DNA of 11,057 bases from Microgenomates group bacterium (GTDB lineage Bacteria > Patescibacteriota > Microgenomatia > UBA1400 > PJMF01). Below, piece by piece: positions 6,219 through 11,057 of this stretch (positions are counted from its first letter, which is position 1; each line of letters opens with the position of its first letter). The stretch is taken from NCBI GenBank assembly GCA_009776965.1, contig WRMU01000029.1, forward strand, positions 1 to 11,057, read 5' to 3'. The position numbers were made by a program, and so were the translations under genes. The notes beneath the pieces are model-generated. The model ran no database searches. It worked only from the letters and a program-made list of their open reading frames with translations, and was not told the origin of the DNA.

Positions 6219-8585
6219 CTAAACAAACTCAATCTTCTGTACTTGATCACTCAATGCATCCAAAATAGTAAACACTAAAGTAGTAACCCCAAAAGAAAGA
6301 GAGGTGGGAGCAGAAAGAGCGCCAGCTACCACAATCTCATCGGCAGAATTGATAGAAACAGTAACGCCGGAATTAGTACCATAAGCAATATTAAAAGCGC
6401 CCACCTTGCCAATAGCCATAGAAAAAGGAGTGTTTCTCATCACTGAAATATAAATCTGGGAAGAAGTGGAGGCAGCAACACTTATTTGGCCATCATAATA
6501 GGTGGTAGATGAAACTCCAGCAGAATCAGTTACGACAAAGGGAAAATTAGTCAATTGAGAGGAAGGGAGCGAGGCGAGAGCAGCAGAAAAAGGAATAACC
6601 AGCTCCCAATTTACTATCCCGCCAGTGGTAGCATAAGTTTGAGACACATAATCTACTCCGCCAATAGTAGCTTTAATAGTAGTTGTTTGACTTAAATCTA
6701 AGTCAGTGAAAGTACCATTAAAAACTAAAAGATTATAGGGAGTGACCACATGGTGATGAGCAGCATTATTTAGGGCAACAGTGGGAGTGGAGTTAATATA
6801 GTAGCTAATACTTTCCACTGAGGAGGTATTGCCCACTTTATCCCTAGTTTGATAATAGAGGGTGTGGGTTTGGCTAGGAGTAGTATGACCAGTAGTAGCG
6901 AGATTGGAGGGCGGCGGCGCGCTTATCCATACGGGAACCGCTGCCCCAGCAGCAAAAACTGTATCCCACTGCGTTCTATATGCTCCAAAGCCAGCAGCAT
7001 TGTCTGAGGCGGAGAAATCAATTCCGGTAGGAGCGCTGCAATAAATAGTTGGGGTGCCAGTACACAACACTCCCCCCACTAAGTTGGCTGCGCTAACGGG
7101 AGCTGCCAAATCCAAAACAAAAGCAACCGACTTATTTCCTGAGTAACTATGCCCATCGAAAACTCGGATGTAGATGGTATGGGATCCCGCAGCTAAGCCC
7201 GCAGGGATAGTTACTGTCCCGCTCCAAGTTTGGTTGCTGCCATTAGCAGTCAAAGTGGTGAGATTAGACCAAGAGCCTGAAGTGGAGTCAATTTGATATT
7301 GGATAGTTAACGTCTGGCCAATATCTTCATCTTTTGCGGTACCGGCTAAAACTAAACTATCAAAACCGGAAATGTAGGAAGCGAAAGCTCCAATAGTAGG
7401 ATCGGCTGAGTTTTCCGCAGTGGGATCGGAGGAGTAAGCGGGAGGGGTATTGCAGGAGTTGTCCCCTAAAAGACAATGGGGAGAGTTATAACTTCCTTGT
7501 GTGGGAAAAGCTGTATTTAGAGGAAGGGAAGATTGGATATAAAGCCAAGGCAGAACCCCATAGTTGCTGTACGCACTGTTATTGCTGAGCGAATACGTCG
7601 CGCTGCTCGCATTAACATTGAACACACCCGTCGTGCTGCCCGAAAGCGGACTTCTAAGCCAAGGGTGGAAGGGACGCTTAAAAACACTGGCCCCGTCAAA
7701 AAAACTGTACTGATTAAGAGAAGCTCCATTAGCTAAATCAGTTCCCAAGGCGGCATCACAACCAGCAGCATTAAAACGGGCCTGACAAAAAACATATCCG
7801 AGAGTACCAGAAGGAGGATAATAAGCAACACCATAAAGACCTCCCAACCATTCTTCATAAGAAGGGAGAGAGACACGAGAAGTCATGACGCAAGTACTTG
7901 AAGAACCAATGGTTCCGGTAAAGGTAGCTCCTATATTGCCATAGGGAATGGAGTTGCTGGAAGTTTGACAAACTCCTAGAGAGACAGCTCCTGAGTCAGA
8001 GCTATAGAGAACAGCAGTCGTATCAAAGGCTTTGGAGGGTATGGCGCTGCCCTTAGCCACTCCACCGAGGGTAGCAGGGAAAGAATTATAGAAGTTTTCG
8101 AGTTGTTGGAGGATATTAATTGATTTACGTGAGCCTCCAAGGTCACTATGATAGCCAAGAGCACTACCGGTGGTATTAGCATCTCCATCCCCATTCCAAC
8201 TTGTCCCATACGCACTCCCCACTCCATAATTATAAGCACAATCTGCACTTTCCCAAGCACAATAATTATCGACCATAATGAAAGCGCGAGCGGCACCATC
8301 ATCTATTCCCGAATACATGAGTTTATAGGGCTCGGCGGGAACGGCACCACCAAGACAGTCATCATCGCCGCACATATATGTCCCCGAGTTGGGAGCAATT
8401 TGGATAATCTGGCCTTTAGAGAGGTCGACCAAAGTTGTCTGCGCCGCCGCCAATTGAGGACTCCCTCCCATTCCTGCCACCATCATCGCCACTAAAAACC
8501 AAACACAAGAAACAAAGTTGCGATTTCCTCTCTGAGTAGGCTCCTTGACTAGTCTATCGGCCGCTTGCGACCATAACATCCTCAT
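6219..8585 (-). CDS. Large secreted protein: C-type-lectin/DUF6273-like N-terminal part, Ig-like C-terminal part
   Basis: 788 residues from the ATG at 8585 (an ATG at 8579 is also possible). A long n-region precedes a hydrophobic stretch (about 24-40) and a likely signal-peptidase site at LAAA-Q (46-49). Residues about 50-350 resemble the DUF6273/C-type-lectin fold: SRVSLPSYEEWLGGL (236-250), then HPWLRSP (307-313) and GVLPWLYI (343-350). Cysteines are often paired (CGDDDC, YCAWESADC, CLLGDNSC), fitting disulfides outside the cell. Residues about 395-500 and 595-705 look like Ig/cadherin-like modules (GTAKDEDIGQTLTIQYQID; GTFTDLDLSQTTTIKATI). No LPXTG, C-terminal helix or catalytic motif is seen. 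Probably a surface or released binding protein; its target is unknown. Codons 313-338 differ sharply in composition from the rest, and the gene's strand skew is opposite to its neighbours. Confidence 0.82.
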   Translation of the reverse strand: MRMLWSQAADRLVKEPTQRGNRNFVSCVWFLVAMMVAGMGGSPQLAAAQTTLVDLSKGQIIQIAPNSGTYMCGDDDCLGGAVPAEPYKLMYSGIDDGAARAFIMVDNYCAWESADCAYNYGVGSAYGTSWNGDGDANTTGSALGYHSDLGGSRKSINILQQLENFYNSFPATLGGVAKGSAIPSKAFDTTAVLYSSDSGAVSLGVCQTSSNSIPYGNIGATFTGTIGSSSTCVMTSRVSLPSYEEWLGGLYGVAYYPPSGTLGYVFCQARFNAAGCDAALGTDLANGASLNQYSFFDGASVFKRPFHPWLRSPLSGSTTGVFNVNASSATYSLSNNSAYSNYGVLPWLYIQSSLPLNTAFPTQGSYNSPHCLLGDNSCNTPPAYSSDPTAENSADPTIGAFASYISGFDSLVLAGTAKDEDIGQTLTIQYQIDSTSGSWSNLTTLTANGSNQTWSGTVTIPAGLAAGSHTIYIRVFDGHSYSGNKSVAFVLDLAAPVSAANLVGGVLCTGTPTIYCSAPTGIDFSASDNAAGFGAYRTQWDTVFAAGAAVPVWISAPPPSNLATTGHTTPSQTHTLYYQTRDKVGNTSSVESISYYINSTPTVALNNAAHHHVVTPYNLLVFNGTFTDLDLSQTTTIKATIGGVDYVSQTYATTGGIVNWELVIPFSAALASLPSSQLTNFPFVVTDSAGVSSTTYYDGQISVAASTSSQIYISVMRNTPFSMAIGKVGAFNIAYGTNSGVTVSINSADEIVVAGALSAPTSLSFGVTTLVFTILDALSDQVQKIEFV
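7548..7658 (-). other. Candidate hypervariable tract within the secreted protein
   Basis: This is the stretch between Trp309 and Trp347. Nine of the 26 codons for residues 313-338 are NCG (CCG, TCG x2, ACG x3, GCG x3), whereas I find none in the 37 codons just before Trp309 or the 39 after Trp347. It occupies the position between WLRSP and G-V-x-P that is the exposed, diversified part of C-type-lectin-fold targets of diversity-generating retroelements. The NCG set is what adenine-specific randomisation of ACG would give. No template repeat or reverse transcriptase is in the window, so this remains a hypothesis. Confidence 0.4.
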
Positions 8586-8611
8586 CAACAAATCTAATAG
8601 GCTCCAACTTC

Positions 8612-8640
8612 AGTATAAAACAAAATCATTCAAAAAACAA
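8612..8640 (-). promoter_or_regulatory. Putative promoter of the large secreted-protein gene
   Basis: Read on the minus strand: -35 TTGTTT (8640-8635), 17-nt spacer, -10 TATACT (8617-8612). Initiation near 8605 leaves a leader of about 20 nt before the ATG at 8585. A TATTAG nearer the start (8599-8594) is a weaker alternative. Confidence 0.45.
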
Positions 8641-8687
8641 CCCCAATTTCTAACCCTATCATGCTGCCGTCAAGAGCAATCATCACA

Positions 8688-8716
8688 TTTACAACCACTC
8701 CCTTTTATGCTCTAAT
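8688..8716 (+). promoter_or_regulatory. Promoter of the two-helix membrane protein gene (predicted leaderless)
   Basis: -35 TTTACA (8688-8693), 17-nt spacer ending in TGc, -10 TCTAAT (8711-8716), five of six consensus bases. The -10 ends 7 nt before the ATG at 8724, the same geometry as the other predicted leaderless genes here, and this supports 8724 over the upstream ATG at 8661. Confidence 0.6.
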
Positions 8717-8723
8717 AATCTCT

Positions 8724-9071
8724 ATGGAAAAACAAATCAAAGATTTTTATCAGCAATTAGTCCAGCTCCAAGACAGCCACTCCGCCGCTTCCCCAGCCAA
8801 AACCACCCTTACTGCCAAAATCATCCGCTCCCGCATCCGAGACTTCCAACACGAACGCCTCATTCACCTTCTGGTCACCCTCTTTTTTGGCCTCTTACTT
8901 TTTCTCTCCTTTATCTTCTCCTCCCTCAACGACAATCTCATCTTCTGGATCCTGACCGCCATCGTCACCATTCTCGAGATCTTTTATATCAAACATTATT
9001 TTATCCTCGAAAACACCCTCCAAAAAATTGAGGCCATCAGCCCCGACATTTTTTATCTCCTAAAAAACTGA
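8724..9071 (+). CDS. Small membrane protein with two predicted helices, function unknown
   Basis: 115 residues from the ATG at 8724 (an in-frame ATG at 8661 would add 21 residues with no promoter in a suitable place). An N-terminal amphipathic, Gln/Lys-rich segment (1-44) is followed by two adjacent hydrophobic helices (about 45-66 and 70-90) joined by SSLNDN, then a short polar C-terminus (NTLQKIEAISPDIFYLLKN). Both ends are predicted to be cytoplasmic, as a hairpin. I do not recognise a family. Its TGA stop overlaps the TG of the next gene's extended -10 box, so the two genes are packed without spacing yet appear to be transcribed independently. TGA here shows that the standard bacterial code is used. 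Confidence 0.72.
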   Translation: MEKQIKDFYQQLVQLQDSHSAASPAKTTLTAKIIRSRIRDFQHERLIHLLVTLFFGLLLFLSFIFSSLNDNLIFWILTAIVTILEIFYIKHYFILENTLQKIEAISPDIFYLLKN

Positions 9072-9077
9072 TATAAT
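9069..9077 (+). promoter_or_regulatory. Extended -10 promoter of the hydrolase-like gene (predicted leaderless)
   Basis: TG-A-TATAAT: the TG-A is at once the stop codon of the preceding gene and the extended -10 element. The -10 (9072-9077) ends 6 nt before the ATG at 9084. The -35 region is only a T-run, typical of extended -10 promoters. Confidence 0.7.
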
Positions 9078-9083
9078 CAACCT

Positions 9084-9836
9084 ATGTCACGTCGTATTCT
9101 TCTCATCACCCTCGCTGCTCTCCTAGTAGTTGTTGCCACCCTCGCCTTCATCCTCCAAACTAACCGCCACACTCCTTCCCCTGCTGCTCTTGCCGCCTTA
9201 GAATCCTCAGACCAAGTCGCCGTCACTTCCACTTCTAAGTTTCTCGCCTTCTTCTCCACTACCCCTTCCTCCTCCCCTCCCCTCATTCTCTACCCTAACT
9301 GGTTTTTCCCCCCAGAGTCCTACGCCCCTCTCGCCCAAACTCTCGCCCAAAACGGCTTTGATGTTATTATCCCTCGCTTCCCCTTCGATTTATCCTTCCT
9401 ACGCCCCAGCTCCCTCAACCATACCGCCAGACTCATCTCCTCTAGCCCCGACTCTCTCAAACCCATCAGCGACAGCCCTAATGACTGGGTGGTCCTCGCC
9501 TCTGGCAAATCTGGAAATCACCTCGCCCACCAACTCCTCGTCCTCCAAAGCGGCTCCGCCCGTCCTGCCCCTCAACGCGCCATCTTCCTTTCTTCCTCCG
9601 TCAGCACCCCTTCTTTTGCCAATTATGAGGGCTTTGTCGCCTTCATTTCCGGCTCCTATGACCAATCTGCCTCCAACCTACCTTCGGGCACCGCTTTCGT
9701 GAATATTCCCAACCTAGATGACACCCTACCCGATGATTTCACTCCCGACCAACTCGCCGCCCTCCTCGAAACCATCCAAATCTTCACCAACCCCAGTTAC
9801 GACCCACATCTCTTTCTTCCTCAGGACTCACCCTAA
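9084..9836 (+). CDS. Membrane-anchored alpha/beta-hydrolase-fold protein, probably catalytically degenerate
   Basis: 250 residues. MSRR plus a hydrophobic helix (about 4-24) anchors the protein with the bulk outside. Residues 66-106 (LILYPNWFFPPESYAPLAQ, then NGFDVIIPRFPFDLSFL) match the start of the abhydrolase_5 family, normally YPGGxVxPxAYAPLAR. The nucleophile-elbow region, usually GGHSLGG, reads ASGKSGNH (139-146): the Ser (143) is kept but the second elbow Gly is Asn. The acid-loop Asp survives in GSYD (190-193). The family's catalytic GGNHAQF is replaced by IPNLDDT (208-214), which has no His. It may therefore be a pseudo-enzyme with a binding or structural role. The coding strand is extremely pyrimidine-rich: bases 9241-9300 hold 32 C and one G. 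It ends convergent to the ribbon-helix-helix gene. Confidence 0.75.
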   Translation: MSRRILLITLAALLVVVATLAFILQTNRHTPSPAALAALESSDQVAVTSTSKFLAFFSTTPSSSPPLILYPNWFFPPESYAPLAQTLAQNGFDVIIPRFPFDLSFLRPSSLNHTARLISSSPDSLKPISDSPNDWVVLASGKSGNHLAHQLLVLQSGSARPAPQRAIFLSSSVSTPSFANYEGFVAFISGSYDQSASNLPSGTAFVNIPNLDDTLPDDFTPDQLAALLETIQIFTNPSYDPHLFLPQDSP

Positions 9837-9856
9837 CACCAGTCTCCAAGCCACCT

Positions 9857-10114
9857 CTACAAATACCGACTAGAATAGGCATCGAGAACGCTGCTGATCA
9901 TGGTTTGGTAGCGGCTACCCTTTTCCTCAGCCGCCTTCTTAAACCGATCAATCGTCCGACCATTCAAAAAAATACTTATTTGCCTCTTTTTCCTACTCGC
10001 CTCAAACTCCGCCACCCCCTCTGGTGTTAATTCAAAATTAGGAACGACTACCGACCTTTTTAGGCTTTCCTCGATCTCTCTCGGGGCATCAGTGCAAATT
10101 GATTTATTGCTCAT
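9857..10114 (-). CDS. BrnA-like ribbon-helix-helix DNA-binding protein, orphan antitoxin or autoregulator
   Basis: 85 residues. The C-terminal half has the ribbon-helix-helix pattern: strand RQISIFL (44-50), first helix RTIDRFKKAAEEKG (53-66), then RYQTMISSVLDAYSSRYL (68-85). RYQT-x-I-x2-VL-x-AY is the BrnA/CopG antitoxin signature. The acidic/hydrophobic N-terminal part (1-42) would be the toxin-facing arm. In BrnTA loci the toxin gene brnT lies directly upstream, but here the upstream 106 nt hold only a promoter, and the gene downstream is convergent and unrelated, so no toxin partner is present. AAGGAG (10125-10120) is a strong Shine-Dalgarno 5 nt from the ATG. A dyad in the promoter spacer suggests that it represses itself. 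Confidence 0.8.
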   Translation of the reverse strand: MSNKSICTDAPREIEESLKRSVVVPNFELTPEGVAEFEASRKKRQISIFLNGRTIDRFKKAAEEKGSRYQTMISSVLDAYSSRYL

Positions 10115-10171
10115 ACATACTCCTTCCTATTCGCCAGCACCCAGCACCGATAATCTCAAGCATATATACGT

Positions 10172-10200
10172 ATTATATACATAATTCATCATTATGTCAA
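10172..10200 (-). promoter_or_regulatory. Perfect consensus promoter of the ribbon-helix-helix gene
   Basis: On the minus strand TTGACA (10200-10195), exactly 17 nt, then TATAAT (10177-10172). It is the only full consensus sigma-70 promoter in the window. Initiation near 10165 gives a leader of about 50 nt with a strong Shine-Dalgarno. Such a strong promoter on a small DNA-binding protein usually goes with repression. Confidence 0.85.
10179..10197. promoter_or_regulatory. Candidate operator in the promoter spacer
   Basis: ACATAAT-n5-ATTATGT, a perfect 7-bp inverted repeat, fills the spacer between -35 and -10 and clips the edge of the -35. In addition TATATAC occurs twice (10163-10169 and 10174-10180), 11 bp apart, one helical turn, across the -10 and start site. 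Ribbon-helix-helix dimers commonly bind such short repeated half-sites; assignment to the adjacent gene product is inference. Confidence 0.55.
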
Positions 10201-10220
10201 CATTAAAACTCACCCTTGTA

Positions 10221-10700
10221 TCATTCTTTACCTAGCTCAGCCAGAGTATCCCTCGCAATTCTATACACAGTCCAATCCTTCATTGGCTCAGCCCCCAGAG
10301 ATAAATAAAAATCTATACTCGACTTATTCCAATCTAAACACCACCACTCCAACCGCCCGCAACCTCTTTCCAATGCAATCTTAGCAAGCCGTTTTAGCAT
10401 TGTTTTGCCCAAGCCCTTCCCACGCATTTCAGGCTTAACATACAAATCCTCCAAGTATATCCCAGACTTACCTAAAAACGTGGAAAAATTATGGAAAAAT
10501 AACGCAAAAGCTACTGGCTCGCCGTCCAACTCACCAATAATTACCTCTGCTTTTTTCTTTTTGAACAACCATTCATTGAGCAATTCCTCTGTAGCAACAA
10601 CTTCGTGTAAAAGCTTTTCATATTCTGCCAGATCCTTAATAAACTGTAAAATTAATCCCTCGTCTCCCTCTTTAGCATATCTGATATGAAAATTATTCAT
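10221..10700 (-). CDS. GNAT N-acetyltransferase of the SSAT (diamine/thialysine acetyltransferase)-like group
   Basis: 159 residues from the ATG at 10700. A longer frame upstream lies inside alaS in another frame and gives an Arg/Gly-rich unconserved extension, so it is rejected. The acetyl-CoA pyrophosphate loop is RGKGLG (93-98) after the beta4 strand IYLEDLYVKPEM (81-92). LEWWCLDWN (117-125) and IDFYLSLGAEPMKDWTVYRI (129-148) follow, the characteristic run of spermidine/spermine acetyltransferase-like proteins; Tyr132 corresponds to the usual general-acid Tyr. The likely substrate is a primary amine such as a polyamine or lysine analogue, but specificity cannot be read from the sequence. 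The start codon overlaps the end of alaS by 8 nt, so translation is probably coupled. Stop is TGA. Confidence 0.9.
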   Translation of the reverse strand: MNNFHIRYAKEGDEGLILQFIKDLAEYEKLLHEVVATEELLNEWLFKKKKAEVIIGELDGEPVAFALFFHNFSTFLGKSGIYLEDLYVKPEMRGKGLGKTMLKRLAKIALERGCGRLEWWCLDWNKSSIDFYLSLGAEPMKDWTVYRIARDTLAELGKE

Positions 10701-11057
10701 CGCTCCCCACCCTTTCCAAATAAACCCGCCGCACTCCTTTGCTAGATGCCGTCTCCTTAACAATCTTGATCTTCCCAATCTCCCCCGTCCGCCCCACATG
10801 CGGCCCCATACAAATCTCCTTGCTCACTTTCCCCACGCTATAAACCGTCACCTCATCGGGGTACTTCCCATCAAAGAAATGTAGCGCCCCCGCGCCAAAA
10901 GCCTCCTCCTTCGGCATACTCGAGGAAACCACCCCCAAATCCGCCTCAATCCATTCGTTTATTTTTCGCTCAACTTTCGCTATTTCTTCGTCTTTTAGAG
11001 CCCTATCAAAATTGAAGTCAAATCTCGCTCTCTCCCCCGTAATATTCGACCCCTTCT
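10693..11057 (-). CDS. alaS: Alanyl-tRNA synthetase, C-terminal end only (editing domain); 5' part outside the window
   Basis: The frame is open to the window edge. Visible residues start KGSNITGERARFDF, then EEIAKVERKINEWIE, the standard approach to the AlaRS editing (tRNA_SAD) domain. VSKEICMGPHVGRTGEIGKIKIV follows, the zinc-binding motif with Cys and His kept but CGGTH changed to CMGPH. The frame then ends VRRVYLERVGSDE. Full-length bacterial AlaRS continues with a DHHA1 helical region and the C-Ala domain; here the stop comes right after the editing domain. This shortened form fits what I recall of Patescibacteria. The alternative, a free-standing AlaX editing protein, is not excluded because the catalytic domain is off the edge, but the ERARFDF-type linker fits either. 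Confidence 0.85.
   Translation of the reverse strand, partial: KGSNITGERARFDFNFDRALKDEEIAKVERKINEWIEADLGVVSSSMPKEEAFGAGALHFFDGKYPDEVTVYSVGKVSKEICMGPHVGRTGEIGKIKIVKETASSKGVRRVYLERVGSDE

Noticed and set aside
8661..8723. Upstream ATG for the two-helix membrane protein
   Set aside because: It would place the good TTTACA-17-TCTAAT promoter inside the gene; the ATG at 8724 has the same promoter geometry as other genes here.
9069..9071. TGA read as glycine (recoded UGA)
   Set aside because: TGA ends two genes at sensible family or structural ends, and read-through at 9071 would destroy the next gene's start region.
10701..10799. N-terminal extension of the acetyltransferase upstream of 10700
   Set aside because: It is Arg/Gly-rich, overlaps alaS in a different frame, and the GNAT fold begins right after the ATG at 10700.
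1..11057. CRISPR arrays, tRNA genes, insertion sequences, replication origin
   Set aside because: Looked for on both strands; no regularly spaced repeats, cloverleaf, transposase or inverted terminal repeats were seen.

Overview
The window looks like a piece of chromosome from a small-genome bacterium of the Patescibacteria / Candidate Phyla Radiation type. The supporting signs are an EF-Ts of only 152 residues, an AlaRS whose reading frame stops right after the editing domain, an unusually short RNase P RNA (about 261 nt), PEGA-domain and secreted proteins of unknown role, and almost no space between genes. TGA is used as an ordinary stop (the genes ending at 9071 and 10221), so lineages that read TGA as glycine are unlikely. 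The phylum assignment is an inference from these traits; no 16S gene is present.

Left part (1-4312): the 3' part of cysS runs into an SF2 helicase gene two bases later. An AI-2E/PerM-type membrane protein follows from its own promoter, then the RNase P RNA gene rnpB with a clear P1 helix, P4 helix and promoter. Between rnpB and the convergent tsf lies a 112-nt stretch that folds into three consecutive stem-loops sharing a GARCGAA loop core. Middle left (4313-5650): rpsB-tsf operon on the minus strand, with a structured leader and a promoter divergent from the next gene.

Middle right (5655-9836): four envelope genes of little-known function: a membrane-anchored double-PEGA protein, a 788-residue secreted protein on the minus strand, a two-helix membrane protein, and a membrane-anchored alpha/beta-hydrolase-like protein that appears to have lost its catalytic His. 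The large secreted protein holds a short tract with abruptly different codon choice at the end of a C-type-lectin/DUF6273-like region. This is where a diversity-generating retroelement would act, although no reverse transcriptase or template repeat is visible here. Right end (9857-11057): an orphan BrnA-like ribbon-helix-helix gene with a perfect consensus promoter carrying a dyad in its spacer, then a GNAT acetyltransferase overlapping the 3' end of alaS.

Two window-wide patterns stand out. Several genes at the head of transcripts have a -10 box (often extended, TGn) ending only 6-7 nt before the ATG, which predicts leaderless mRNAs, whereas several downstream or long-leader genes carry Shine-Dalgarno sequences. 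The plus strand is strongly C-rich over G in genes of both orientations, except across the large secreted-protein gene (6219-8591), where the skew reverses.
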